Below, in pieces: positions 1-13,743 of a DNA stretch of 64,000 nucleotides. The stretch covers positions 907,001 through 971,000 of the forward strand of contig JAQGDQ010000015.1 in the NCBI GenBank assembly GCA_030141605.1. The letters are read 5' to 3'. The number at the start of each line of letters is the position of its first letter. Positions within the stretch are counted from its first letter, which is position 1. A program made the position numbers and the translations under genes. The notes under the pieces are model-generated. The model was not told the DNA's origin. It saw only the letters and a program-made list of their open reading frames with translations, and did no database searches. This stretch comes from Tubiluchus corallicola. Its lineage: Eukaryota; Priapulida; Priapulimorpha; Priapulimorphida; Tubiluchidae.

Positions 1-210
1 GCAGCAAACCTGCTATCGAAGGCGGCGCCACACTCATTTGTTTGCTGGCCATTATAGCGTTGAGAGGCGTCGGACTGTTTTGTGTAGCAGCGGTTACAGA
101 TGACAGCAGTAATTTTTGTAGGCCAAATAGGCGATGCAGTTTCTCTGCAAATATCGCAGGCTGTTTTCTTGGGATTCATGCATTGCTGACAAAGGTTTTC
201 ATCACAAATG

Positions 211-250
211 GAGAGAGAGGGGGGGGAAGGGGAAAGAGAGAGAGAGAGAG
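211..250. repeat. GA-rich microsatellite
   Basis: Purine-only run of GA repeats interrupted by a G tract and GGAA, read directly from the sequence. Confidence 0.9.
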
Positions 251-3200
251 CACTCCAAACAATTGAATGGAATAGATGAGAAAAAGGATGTATGTGTAGC
301 AGAAGGCTTAAATATGCATATGTTCTTAAAAGCGTACATGACCAGTTAAGACAGTAAATCTCCATTCAAGCGAATGAATAACTGGCTGATAAGATGGGAT
401 TTAAAGTTCGAAAAAATCACAACATGAATGGCGTTCACGAATTAAAACGGAAAGAAAAATTGGCAGGACATGCTGCTGTTCACATACTAGGCGAAGCGGC
501 ACTAAACGATGATTTACTGGAATCTAGATCAGTATCAAGCCATCGAATTTTCTCGTCTTTTACATGCGTAAGTCGAGCTAGTCATACTTGCATGCAAATG
601 ACAGATACATTCAGAAAGCCTGAATCTAATCACAATGAGATTTCACAGCCACGGAACAGCCTCTCCCGGAGGAGTCGTAATGAAAAATGTCCCAAAGCAT
701 CAGCCATGCTCAAATTGACAAAAGCCACTACATGTATATGATTCATCAGGAGAAGTCAGCAACCAGTTCCGCTTCTGTGAACTCGGGGAGATTTTTGCAA
801 GAGGAAGTGACGTGACATGCGTGTACTTCTTTTAACTGCAGCTTGATTCAGACGTGATTGACATAAGAAAGACGCAACTTCGAACAACACGCAGGCATTT
901 TTTATGAAAGAAATGACTCTATATAGTTGCAGCTTCATGCATGGACTTTAAGTGATCCAGAATATAGGAACGATGGACGTTGTTAATCAATGTTTATCAG
1001 GCCAAAAGAAATGGTCACAAAGTGTAGGGTACCATGGTTTTTTAATAAAGCAAACATAAAGAGCACTGGTAGATCTACAATAATTGGCAAATGGATATAT
1101 GTATGTATGACATTTCTGGGTGGAACACATGTATGGAAGATATTCGTGTTTAAAATAAACTTGCAATCTAGACTCTAGAGTAGATCCATGGCACCACTAG
1201 CTATGACTTTGCGGTATACAAGTGTACGCGTTATAATTAGGCAATTTTAGCACTAATTACGTCCTACGTGTTGATTTGGAGTCGAGAGCAAATCTATATA
1301 GTCCACAAAACAGTATCCCAAACACTGATATCAATCAAAGTATCTTGATATGAACGAATTACAATAGGTGCAATACTATAATACTGCAATAAGGTTAAGA
1401 GTTAAGGCTTTACTTAAGGCTTATTTGCTATTAGACAGCTTTTTTGCCTTTCGTCTGCGGCTGCGTTAGATACCTGCTACATACTAGATTTGATGCATCA
1501 CGCATACATGAAAATGAAATGACACAAAAGTAGCGACTTGACACCATGATACGCTTCACGCTGCTGCTGCAGGGGCAAATGTTTCAGCCAACGACTCTAT
1601 TGAAATTGCGAGCAACCCACGCTATCTCGTTCAAATAACGCACATATTTAGTAATTTGGCAGTAATTTCGAGTAATAACACACAGTAGAGAATACTATGA
1701 AGGGCTTATTAGCTCAACGTGACTGCTTGCTGCTGTCATTAAACAGTTTTCATCCCCGTAGCTAATACAACGGCTAAATGTTCCAGAGCTAGTTTGACGA
1801 GTTTTTTCTTTATCACTGGCAACTAGACCAATAATATAAAATTATTATGATGGGTTAAAAACGTTGCAAACTCTGGGACAGCCGAAAGGGTCAAAAGTCA
1901 CTTAGTTTGGCCATCGGCTAATTTACAATTGGTAAGCGTTTTTGTTCGTGCAAAATAAATTTAACAAAAATAGCGTAGGTCAGCAAACAATTTGAAGAGG
2001 AATATTCAGATCTTTATAGTCTTCCAACGCCCCGGCAATGAAAACGATCCTGGCACCGAACTATACGGTATCCTGTGTAGTGACTGTATAGTATTGAACT
2101 GAATTTGGACAGCCACGTCAGCATCACTGTTAGAACAACCACAATCCACTTAAATACATGCCTCTTACACGTTCGCAGTTTAAAAAAATGACAGGCAAGG
2201 TTTATGTCGTGCATGATAAATGACATCTAATAGATTATGCTTCAAGATTCGCCAGTTGCTATCGCCGGCCCTGCCTTCTAAAACTGCCCGAAGGAAAACC
2301 TGATGCAGGCCAAACATATGTGACTTTGAATGTTCATATATAGTCTTGATGGACGATAGTTACATGAATACAAAAACCATGGAAACGGGCAACACGTGCA
2401 CTGGTTTTCGTGATATATAGCAAAGCAAAAATAAACTGTACCCCCATGTCCATAGGAAGTATAGACCTCATTCACTTTTTGAATTAGCCAATGAAACGCC
2501 ATTCCCTACGTGAGTTCATTAGATATGTACCGCCGTCTGTCCAACCCAAGCTTGTTCAAAGTTCATAATGCAGTTTATATGGCTACCATTCACTCCCTGA
2601 AATGTTAGACATTAATGTCAGCGAATTGTTCCCCTATTCAAGCCACTGTGCTCGCTTGGGTATTGTTAACTTTTACAATTGAGGAGTTGAAAACCTAGGA
2701 GAAGCGAAATCTGACGATATAATCATAGAATTGAGGCGGGAAAATCCCGCCAAACTGATAAGAGTAATTTCCTTGATGAGAAGCTGAAGAAAAAAAGTTT
2801 CATGATGCGCCAATTTTCCACAACCAGTAGCTGGAGTTTTTTTTAAAAAATGGGTGAAATTTAGCTCAGTGTCGTCGTACACCACAAAACTTTGGGACTT
2901 AGAAGCACCAACACCAGTTGAAACGCAAAATGCTGTTGAAGTAGCAAGGCGGTAAAATATCCATTGAGAATGGCCGGCACTAGCATCCATGGACGATAGA
3001 AGGCGAAGCGGCCAATTTTGGAATTGCGAATGCGTCACAAGTGCATAAAGGATGACTTATAAACGGATAGCTCTCCGAAAATTGACTGCCAAGCCTTTGG
3101 CCGAGAGACAGTGAATTGCATTGAAGTGTAGCAGCTACCAATGACGTGAATTGCTGAATCATATAATGGCCAGTCCCCCACCATTTTAGGACGTTGGTTG

Positions 3201-5119
3201 TTGACGGTCTTCTTTGTGAGGGTTGAGATTATAGGACGTCCACATTGCTGGTGCGAAGTTTACCGGCAATGGGTTGTACAATCCTATATGTATATATTCC
3301 TCTGCCCAATGTCTTGTGTTCAGCATTGGCTCCTCCCGCATTTGCACAATTTGCACAATGACCACTTCACTTGCCCTATTTGGACCGCACCACTATCTCC
3401 CAGTGGATGTAGTGGTATTCAAGGACTATCTTCGTCACAAGCTGCATGTAATATGGCATAGCAGGTTGAACTCTTCAGTACAATATGCTGGTTATGCGGC
3501 GCCGCACCTGCAAACCATAAATTGACACCTGTCCTCTTGTGGGTACTTTATATCAAACCACAAGTTGCTAGCACTCATCACCATCCAACTGCAGCTAGGT
3601 TATTGCTCTTACAGATGTCATTAAAAAATTACTTAACGACGGATGATTGTTTTGTAAATCAAATCATAAGCGTTAACGACTCGCCTATAGAGTGGTTTTC
3701 TATTCGTGCTTATAAAACATTTGCAGTACGTAGATAAAATGCATGATATTTTTGAACAGACATTGAAAATTTTGAAATAAACATTTATGCGAATTCAATT
3801 AGAATATGATTACAGGCACAAAGGGCAGGCACTTTGCAAGCATAAAATTTCCACAACAATCATACATACTTTTAATTTTTGTTTCAAGGGTTGTTGGATT
3901 TTGAACACTCAGCAGTGCATACAATTTAGCAAAAATAATTAAACAGAATACTCGCATCGGCAAACGGTGCGTTTAAAGCAAAACAGGACCCAATTTTAAA
4001 CTGTAGGTCGAAACAATCTACTCCTTAAAATATTGAAAGGAAACGTACTATTTTTTCAAAAATGACTTACGCGAAAGAATTATTACCACGTAAACGCAAT
4101 TTCGCGTTCAAACCACTAGTTCTTCACTGTTACATGCATTTCGCCATTCGCTGATTAGAAAGGCACTAGCGCCTGCATCTAGGAAACACGTTGCACAAAA
4201 ACAGGTGCTGTACCTCTCAGTTCAGAAATGTTCGTTTGTTACGTACTACACACGTTCAACAGCTCATGCGTGAGTACAGCAGTAAATTCAATTTTCGCTT
4301 TCGCAAACGCGTCGCAACACGTTCATAGAATATTTTTGCTGTTGAAAATTATGTTCGTTTGTGATGCCATCAGTAGGTGGCCTCGCGCGCCCGCCGTTAA
4401 TTAAGATTTTAGTCGATTATTTATTTATCAGAAACGCCTTTTCAGTTTTATTAGAAACGCCTTTTCAGTATTTCAGTATTTATGTGAAAATGTGGTTATA
4501 TACGACAAGTCATCCTGTATTCCTTTAACAATAACTGAAGTAAATTGCAAAGTTTACACTACAGTACTTAAAGCAAAACCAAGTGTAGCTGTCTATTAGT
4601 GTAGTGTCAAACTCTCAGATTTCAGATTTGCTTTTTAGCGATACCAAGCGACATTGAAAGGACAGGAAGCATACGCAGGTGCTTGGTTACTTGCCATCTG
4701 AGAAGTTTAATGGAGGTGTGGTGATCCTGCATTAATTAAGCCATTCACTATAACAGTTTTATGTTCAAATCCAACGGTTTCATTTCTTTTATAAACTACC
4801 AAAATCATGTAGGCCTAGGTAGTCGACGTACATCTACGTAACACAAGAATTTCGATGCCCCTAAACAACGAAGAATGAATTGCAGCTCGTGCTTTACACA
4901 AAATAACTATATATGCATATGCAGTTTATGCACTAGTGTATTATTGATTCTGAAGGCGTAACAGAAGCTCGCACTATTTAGACATATTATTGAAACCTAA
5001 CCTTTAAAAAAGTTCATGTGAAAAAACCCACCAAACTCTTCTTCACATAAGGTTGCAAAAACATTACTTTCCAAAGACAATCATTCTCACCATTATGTAG
5101 GTGTTTGCACATCAACATT

Positions 5120-5168
5120 TTCATCATCATGATCATCATCGTCGGCGTCATCATTATCATCATCATCA
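5120..5168. repeat. Imperfect (TCA)n trinucleotide repeat
   Basis: Repeated TCA/ATC units with one GTCGGCG interruption. A 120-residue open frame on the minus strand here owes its Met-rich segment to this repeat and is not a credible gene. Confidence 0.85.
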
Positions 5169-8100
5169 CTACGCTATCACGATTGTAGTCATTGTCATTT
5201 GCCGCCGCCTTTGACATATCAACGTGGCGCACGAAGCATGGCGACATTATTATGAAAAACGCCACCTCACATTGTGTTACTGATAAACGACAGCCTCTTT
5301 GAATAGATGATCCCACTGGTGATCGACGTGACGTGGACATTGAATCAGGCGGAGTGAATGCATGGTCGATAGGCAAACGATCCCCAAGCGCTAGCCAGAG
5401 GCCGTTAATAAATGTAGCGCAGAAAGAGAGCCTATTGAAAAGCTCTGGTGCGTTAGTTAGCTGCCTACAATATCCACTCGGCGGGTAACCCGTGGATAAT
5501 GTATAGCAGAGGAACTTTAGAGCCTTTGCAGCAGCAATATCAGATTGAGAGACATCTGCTGAACTCTTGTGTTAACAGTGTTATCCACACAATCATGTTT
5601 CACAAGTCGCTGCAACACAGTTAGGAGACAGGAAGGCTGTTTTCGTTCATGTGTGCATGCGTGCCTGGGTGGAAGTGTGGTAGCGTGTGGAGCTGCATGT
5701 TAAACAGCAGGAAGTCACAAAGGTTAGTAACTTCGGCCTATCCTGTGAATAATAAGGACGTAACGAAGTCACACTGTACTATAATGCTGGACATCAAGTA
5801 TTCTAGACAGCTCAATGCTGTGTTACTGTGATTTCAGAGAAAGCTTATATCGGGTACATCTAGTGAATATTCACTGATCGTATGCACTACCTGATCTGCT
5901 ACTGCAACGCAAGTCTAGCACGTCATATGGGAAACTACAGTACACAAATATAAATTCCTACGCTATCGTTTAACGGAAGAACACAAACGTCAATTCCGTG
6001 AAGATTTCCTGTAGAGATGCACACTCTTTTTTCATTGACAAACATGCCAAATGTTATTTGTTGGTTGCTTTGCTGGTTACTTGATTAACCGACTTAATGA
6101 CGACTGATCGAGCTGGCTGAATGACAAGGTTTTAGGTTATGTTGAACTAAAAACTCTATTCTGCATCTCTGCTTAAAGTTCTAACTCGGTCTGTCAGTGT
6201 TACCAATCCATAAATTCTATATCCTCTTCTTAATGTCCTCCATAATCCAATCGACGCGCTTCACCAGCACCTTGTAAGGTGCTGAAGGATTGCATCTCAT
6301 AAAATCACAATTAACAAAAGCAGAGGCGATGATTGCTAAATAGTAAATAATTGATTGACCTCTCATCTTGAGGACGGTCCAAGGGCATAGCACTTACTAC
6401 TGCCTGTGAAATTATGTAGTTACAATACATCTCAATTGCCCAGCAAGCAAGCACTTACAATGCATCTGCAGGAGTGCAGGCAGTAGTAGTACAACATTCA
6501 TCATTACAATGTATGGCAAACCACTATTCAAACTAAAATTGTAACACTACGGCTGGTTATTGACAGTAGTTGCTATGAAACTACTGACTATTTCGTGCAT
6601 GTGCCATTCGTGAGTAGACTGAGACCTACAAAAGTCAAGTTCTGTCAACATAGGATGATTAAAAACTGAAATGTGTGTTTATCGCTGATGAGTGTAAGAA
6701 AATTCATGGCATTCATTTATATTAACAATGGCTTTCCAGAACAGTTTTACAAATGTTTAGGCACCTGCCAGTACAAAGTCATGTTATAAATCTCGCAACA
6801 GTTACCAACAGACTATTCTGTACATTGCACTATACAGTACGCATTTTAGTAAACACTTGTCAACTGTGTTAATGTACATTCATGAATATAATATTATACA
6901 TATTATAAAGAGAGGAAATATTTATACTCATAGTAATATGCCGCCGAATTACAAGTCCACTAAATCTGACGTTATACAATTAGATAAACAGAGTTGGTAA
7001 GGCATCAGCTGCAACCCCAATAGACATTAGCCTGACCAAGCCTTGAGCCTGACCACCCACCAGCCAGTCCCTCTATAAACTTTGCAGCAGGTAATGGAGC
7101 ACACATGGCAAAACACTGGCGACCACAAACAGCCCAATGTGTGTGCTTCAAACGCGGCTTCCATAGCACAAGGAGAATAGACAGCGTTAAGAATTATTTT
7201 TTTATTTTCTACAAGAACAACGCAGTTTTGCAGGCATTTTGAAAGAAATTTGTTGAAGTAGCCCAGAACAGGATTCTGGGAAAACAAAAAACAAATTTCG
7301 TGCATTGGATTAATGCCAAAAGTAGCCAAACTTGAAAGAAATCATAACTCATTCATTCCAAGTTCTGTTAATTCTGTTAATCGCATTACTTTAAATTCTA
7401 GCTATATAGATTTTTCAGCAGAAATCAAGAATTCGAGAGAAAGTTTAAATTTTTACAAATAATAACAAAACCCTATGACTAATCTATAATTGTTAGAACT
7501 ATCTTGGCCTTGGTGCAGTTTACTGCTTAAGCACATTAGCAACTCAGCCAGGATGAGTAACCTGTTTTGCACAGAAGAATTTTGTGCACGTCTAAATGGG
7601 CTCTGTTCTACTACTTTTCTTGGTAATTTTAACCAATAATTTCTCATTTGTGATGGCAGTAAAGAGAAACCGCGTAAGAACATGTGCACAGTCGTAAAGT
7701 GGCTTCTCACTGTACAACATACAGCCGCCATTGGGGGGGGGGCGCGTCGGTTTATTCCGCACCAGCAGGATTCGAAACTTGGTGTTTGAAATAATTAAAA
7801 ATGATGTCAGCTATAGAAAAATTTCCTGCCAACTAAACTTCAGTATACATCAAGCAAGAAACTACATAAAAAGTTTAAGCCAGCATTCTAAGCATACCGA
7901 AAACGGCATTGCAAACTGAATCAGCGACCTTTACTGTACCAGAGTTCCCTGACATCCCACTTCTCACTGCGCGTGTGAGAATGAAACAGTTGCCAACTTG
8001 CCGGCAAATGTACGACATGGCCGCTTTATAAAACTAAGGACAATGACCACTGACGGTAAATACACCCAATGTGGGCCCGCTCCACCAACAATCATCTATC

Positions 8101-8492
8101 CTTGTTGACACTAAATCCTCTCGTATGCATGGACACGGCACATGCATGACAGACTAGAGACACATGAGCTATTCACTTGTTACACAATTGCCTCAGCTTT
8201 GGATTATAATTTATCCTGTAGTCAATGGACACTTCGAACGTCTCTGTCTCACTCGTGGGTATTAAACTCATTAATGCAGTTTTAATCTCTTCCTTGGTTG
8301 AATACCTGTTGACTGGCACTCCTGATAAAACTGATTTGCAGACAGAAATAGAACAATCGGTGCACTGTAAAAATGGCACGGTAAATATGAACATAGGAAA
8401 AAATGTCACAGTGAAAAAATAGTAAAAGATGGCACACTTAATAAAATAAGAGTTTAGGATCAGGGTTCAATAACTGCTTAAATTATTTTTTC

Positions 8493-8905
8493 CTCTGCCA
8501 AGGAGGTTATATGTATTCAACGGACGTTAGTTAGTTAACTTGTTTGTTTGTTTGTCTGTTCGCCTGTTAGCTAGCAGTATTATGTAAAAACTAAGGTACA
8601 CGATTACAATTATGATTATCAATTACTTCCACAATAATGATTATCAATTACCTACTTCCTTAAGGGAGTTATGTTTTCTTCGTTGTAGGTTTGTTAGTTT
8701 GTTTGTTAAAATGATTGCACAAAACTGCTTAATGTATCTCCATGAATCTTTGTGGAGAAATTGGGCAAAGGACAGAGACGACAGATCTTGATGAGGATGC
8801 TAAAAAGTTTAGATGATTACGCAAAAACTGTTTAACGTATCTCCATGAAAGGCTGTGGAGAAGTCGGGCAGGTGACAATAAGACAGATCTTGGTATGGGT
8901 GCCAA
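8493..8905. repeat. Duplicated dispersed-repeat unit
   Basis: Two diverged copies of a unit lie head to tail. Each begins with a GGAGGTTATG- or GGGAGTTATG-like segment followed by GTTTGTTTGTTTG (about 8500 and 8663). Two copies of a TATCTCCATGAA...GTGGAGAA...GGGCA...GACAGATCTTG segment follow, at about 8733-8790 and 8838-8892. The layout resembles a dispersed non-coding repeat that I associate with marine invertebrate genomes, but that is recall and not a search result. Confidence 0.55.
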
Positions 8906-10446
8906 AAAGGGTGTTTTTGCTATTTTTACTTCGCAAAACTTGACCTGAACACCAAATGCTGGTGAGAAGCATCGTGCATGGAGATCTTGAATGGAATTTT
9001 ATAACTCTTTCAAAACATTGGGAACTTGGCAATAAGATAGGGTAATTCTTTTTAGCTCCAGCAGGACGAACGACTATGAGTAAATTCCAGGTTCCATTTT
9101 GAGGAATTCTGGCTTGAAAAACCATGTAACGCTGTCTATAACCCTTGCTTCAGTACGTAAAAATGGTGTATTTGCAGGCTGGGGTCAAAGAATTGTAGAG
9201 AAACACTATGTAGAATTGCATTGTTGATTATAATTTTATTTTGGAAACAAAATGTTTTGTGGGTTATTTCCATAGTGTATGTAATGCTTAATAATTATTG
9301 ATGAATGCATATTTTTGCTTGTTTCTCTGTTTATCTTTGTTTTTCCGTATTTTTTTCTATTACAGTAATCAGACGAACATGTTTAGGGCTGTTTGGCTTT
9401 GGCATAGGCCTGTTTCCTATTGGCTGCATTCTAGTTTTATTACAGAAATGATATGTATCAAAATAACACATGTGCCATTTTTTCTACTTTTTCCTTTGTG
9501 CCCTTTTTTCTGTGCCACTGTGCCATTTTACCTATATGCGAACAATCGGTTCACAAATACGTTCATTTCTCATTTGCATAGAGTGTTTTTTGAACGAACG
9601 AATGAATAATTGAATATTTATTCAAAAGTTGCTTTTACTGTTTTTATAATATTTTTTAAGGACAGATGGGTAACAATGTGTGTCTCAGAGAAACAATGAC
9701 TTGCATTTAACATTAACTTGCAGCTCGTATGTGTTATAAAAAAAGTCTTTATGAAGCCAAAAATACTAGTTACTCGTACAGAGTACCCAAGCACAAAATA
9801 AGTTCATTTTGACTTTACATGAAGCGAGCTCCCCTTAACTTCTCCCTTCGTGTAATCACGCACATTATGATCATAAATGCGGCTATCATCTGTACAATGC
9901 GCCGTCTAGTGGCGTGTAGAAGCAACTGAAAGTCAAGCGCGCTGAAAATTCGAATAATCTCCGGGACAGTAATGAGATTTTGTGCAATGTCTGAAGCGTA
10001 ATTAGTGCAATTTTTAACACAATAGGATCGCAATGAGCGGCTACATGTAAACAATTAAAACTGCAAATCTACCATTGTGCCCAATCAGCTACAGATATTG
10101 CTGAAAACAGTTAGCTAAAGGCCAATCCCCAGAATTACAAGACTACATTTTATACATTTGAGTATTCCGTTAGTCAGCATGATGATTTCGTACTACAAAC
10201 ACACTTCGAGTCACTTTCATATAGGATAGTAAATACTACATGCTCTTGAAATAAGGCACGAAATTTACCAACACAGTTTTTAACCCAAGCTGTACAATTT
10301 AATTAAATCTGCAGGAATGCCTTCAAAAGCCACATATACGTTCATCGGGCACTCGCAATATCAGGTTTGGTCCCTACAGGGGCGGTTTAAAGAAGGTTTC
10401 GCGGGCCTAAAGCTATCAAACAAATGAAGGGCCTAAACGTATAGGC

Positions 10447-10464
10447 TATATATATATATATATA
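10447..10464. repeat. (TA)n microsatellite
   Basis: Alternating TA run read directly. Confidence 0.85.
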
Positions 10465-10624
10465 ACTACACATGCAAGTGTGCTATGCATACTTCTGACC
10501 ACGAACTTTGTCGTCTAAAGGCGAGTTACAGTTCGTCATATAACGGTCATTGAGGATTCTATAATTGACAACGAGAAATATGCATGACAAGTCTAAACGT
10601 CCTACTCTTACAACTGTCGAATTC

Positions 10625-10770
10625 TTGTAGATAAATGACATAGGTGTCCAAACGACCTATGTATCCATTACTATCCAAATGACTGCCGTCCTCAAGATAC
10701 CTTATGTCCAAATTACGCATATAGACAGGGCCCAAGTTGCCTAAGTAGCCAAGAGTACCTGTGTCTAAAT
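10625..10770. repeat. Degenerate minisatellite of about 20 bp units
   Basis: Successive imperfect units of the form CCTATGTATCC / GTCCAAATGA recur about six times, for example GTCCAAACGACCTATGTATC, then ATCCAAATGACT, GTCCAAATTACGCATA and CCCAAGTTGCCTAAGTAGCC. Unit length varies, so this is an old, decayed tandem array. Confidence 0.5.
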
Positions 10771-13276
10771 GTTTCGTGGCGAAGCATCCTGGTCTGCATG
10801 CGTAAAATTAAATATTTTGTGTACAATACACGTATAGTCTTAATAGTTCAAGAGCTTACTAAAAATGGACAAAAAATATACTTAAAAATATACTTATCTT
10901 TCGCACTTTCAGTTTAAATAATTTTGTTATCCTATTTGCTAAAATAGTATTATCTCCTTTTAACTGCACGGTCTCAGGACACCGGGGGCTTATCAATATT
11001 CAGAACCTAAGGCTATAGCTTTTTAGTTTAATGGTCCCCATCAATAATTTTTATGTATACTATATCGTTTGTTTACCTCCTCCCTGCTATGAGTCCTGAA
11101 GTTTCTGCACTAAAGTTTGACGCAACTGTTTAAAAGTAATAAGCAAGAAAAACGAAACTCATCATTACAATGTATAAACAAAATTTTAATAAAACAGAGG
11201 CAAACGGCTTAACATGAAATAATTTGCAACAGATTTTCTTGTACGCCTCCTTTTAAGGTAATAAGTTCAAATAGGTGACATTTTCCATCTGACCATTTCT
11301 GCAGGTGCGCAAATGAATAAGAAAGCTTATCGGATGTTTGCTAAATTTGTCACACTAAGTTGGTTTAGTGTCCCTGCAAACGCTCCTTAAGCAAGCCTGG
11401 AACTAAACACTCTCGAATAAATACACAGAATCACCAGTTCTTCAAGAGACGCCAGACGAAGGGCATCATCTTTTCTAAAACTATTCAATGTGTATAGTAT
11501 ACCAGTCTACAGTAACCGCCAGCGCAGAAAGCTTCCACTTAACTCAGCATGCCACGTACAGCTGCTGCTGCTGCCTCACACACAGGCTCAGCATTCTTTG
11601 TAACTATAGGCCTATAAGTACATAACGACCAAGTCTATTTACCTTTTCATTTATAATTGTGAAAATCGAAATCATCGTTTTTCACTTGGCATGCCTATTT
11701 ATTTTTCACGGAGTAAGACGCCAAATAAACGTATTTACTTTCGACTGCATGGTTAGCAAACCGGACTGGTTTAGAAGGATAGGAATTTGATCTTCGGGCA
11801 ATTTTAGGCGCAATGAAACACACCCGGTGTTGGAACATTAGTTTTAGTCTCTAGTACTTCTGGGCAGCAGCAGTACTTATTGAATGCAGCTTCCCAACAA
11901 TGGCGGATTACTAGGCGGTGCCATTATCAGTGGCATCATAAATTTATCATAGTTGGAATCTAAAACAGCATCCATCATATTAATAGAAAGATAAAGAAAA
12001 GTGGTTGCAAGTTAATAAGAAAGGAATACATTATGTGAAATAGACTTGACTGCAAGGCGAAAGAGCGCACCATTTAACAAAAACTGGATAAGCCCTTGAG
12101 CTGTACAACTCAAACATCAACTTTCAACTTAGAAACAGCTCAACCAACTCCTATTATATTCGTCTATCTCTCAGGTTGAACAGCAGAAAAACCATGTGCA
12201 TAGCAGACCTGGTGAATAGACAAACTACAGCACAATGCTAGACGACTAGAAGCTTTAATTTATTGTACAGCCAGAAAAACAATTCCCTGTAAGTGTGATG
12301 TCGCGCCGAGTTTAAGACAATGATTGTTTCTATGTGATTGTGAATGTGATGTCACGCCGAGTTTCCTATGACTGTGACAAATAATAATATACATTTGTAT
12401 TTTAATGTATATTTTATTATATATTATATTTTAACGTATAACGTAACAACATTTTGTTCTTTGAATATACCTCATAAATATTAGGTAGCGCCACTCAAAA
12501 AATTTCTAAATGAAACCAAATGGAGTTTGTAATCAATATGAAGTTTAAGTTACATTTTTACTGCAGCAGGCTATGTGGTTCACAACTTTACAATGCGTTA
12601 AAATGTTACTCAAGAATACATTTTGAAGTTCCAATAAAAATTACTAAATTGCCGTTCGGTTTGAAATTAAACTGTAAATCAATCAACATTCTTTCCATAG
12701 AGCTTTGAGTCCGGTGTATTCACTATATGTATGTATTCTATAGGAAACCTAAATATGGGCCTAAATGTGTCATGGTGGTATGTACTGTACAGTATATTAC
12801 TACTTTCCGAGTCACATGTGTAAGTTAACAGTAGGCCTGAAGCTACGTAGTTATACATATATGTATTGCTATTTCATTTGTGAATTGATGTCATTTTGCG
12901 ACTGACATTCATTTTATAGTTTTTGATTGAGCAGTGTGAACTTCAATTAAAAGCTGTTATAAGACACACATCTACAACGGTACATCACCTTCCCAAGAAT
13001 CTGTTCAGAAGCCTGTAACTGTAAGTTCCTATAGTACCGTGCATTAACCTAAACACATTGTGTCATGACTTATTAGCCATACTGTATTCTTGAAAATGAC
13101 TGCATATTTCACAAAATATTTTTCAATGGATAATAGTTGTGTTCTCTCTAAAACAGTTTCAATCATTTTTCGCATTGAATCAGTTACGTAATATAGTAAA
13201 TCCTCTATTCCCATATGTTTTAACGAGTACAGTAGTGAGTAGCGTCAGAATTTTACCAATTTTACGTTTAACTTAC

Positions 13277-13643
13277 CAACTTGTAGCACGTTATCCACAT
13301 ATCCAGACTCCAATAATCTGACACCTTTATGAAAAGGTAACTTTTGGTGGTCAGTTCCACTTGGTGAAATGTTCGACAAGGAAGAATACATACAAATATC
13401 TCGTTCATTCCGTGGGAACGACCAAAAAATTATCCGTTTCTGAACTGGTTCAGGAATGCGACACACACGTTCTTCCACTCGTTGAAACGGTATGATTGCC
13501 GCTGAAACTTTAGCACATATATCAAGTAAAGATTCTGGACTCATTACACGGGACGGCCCGGATGCCAAACCGGCCGCAGATCCGGCATTAGAGCCAGAAA
13601 ATTGGCCAGGTTTCAATGAAAACCTCTTCGATCCAGCCGCCAT
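13277..13643 (-). CDS. ZSWIM: ZSWIM4/5/6-like protein, first coding exon (partial gene)
   Basis: This exon encodes the N-terminus of a zinc-finger SWIM-domain protein of the ZSWIM4/5/6 type. ATG is at 13643 in a GC-rich context, followed by 122 codons and one base, then a consensus GTAAGT donor (minus strand, 13271-13276). Residues 1-34 are a Gly/Ser/Ala-rich leader. Residues 36-50 ([15 protein letters not shown]) resemble a BC-box. Residues 52-87 hold the hallmark block [36 protein letters not shown]. Residues 103-123 ([21 protein letters not shown]) match the place where the family's first exon usually ends. The SWIM motif should be in the next exon, which is not visible, so the gene probably continues left of the window. 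Known members of the wider family act with cullin ubiquitin ligases or in neural development. Which of ZSWIM4, 5 or 6 this corresponds to is not resolvable here. Confidence 0.85.
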
Positions 13644-13689
13644 GCACTCGTGTACGCTAATGCGGTACTGATGATTCTCTCCTGCTTAC

Positions 13690-13712
13690 ATACCTACGCA
13701 TGCGCACGTCGC
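13690..13712. promoter_or_regulatory. Possible NRF1-like promoter element upstream of the ZSWIM start
   Basis: CGCATGCGCA at 13697-13706 is a near match to the palindromic NRF1 site common in CpG-type animal promoters. It lies about 55 bp upstream of the ZSWIM ATG in a locally CpG-rich patch. The assignment is inference from motif and position. Confidence 0.35.
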
Positions 13713-13743
13713 ACTGCTATATTCTATGCTCCATCTAGGCCAG

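Larger units (their letters stand above)
1..13276. other. Long non-coding stretch, probably intron 1 of the ZSWIM-like gene
   Basis: No exon can be supported here on either strand. I looked for the continuation of the ZSWIM protein (the segment after VLQVG and the SWIM zinc-binding motif) on the minus strand and did not see it, so the gene probably continues beyond the left edge. The stretch holds simple repeats at 211-250, 5120-5168 and 10447-10464, a duplicated unit at 8493-8905, a degenerate minisatellite at 10625-10770, a GC palindrome at 2735-2751 and a short duplicated motif near 12295 and 12347. The open frames present are short and look like chance. Confidence 0.5.

Noticed and set aside
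2673-3038. 121-codon open frame on the minus strand
   Set aside because: No recognisable motif, no family resemblance and no splice signals that fit neighbouring exons.
5014-5376. 120-codon open frame on the minus strand
   Set aside because: Much of it is a trinucleotide repeat, with no domain or splice context.
10377-10410. CAGGGGCGGTTTAAAG looks like the left end of a hAT transposon
   Set aside because: I found no matching right end (CCGCCCCTG-like) or 8 bp duplication of GGTCCCTA downstream.
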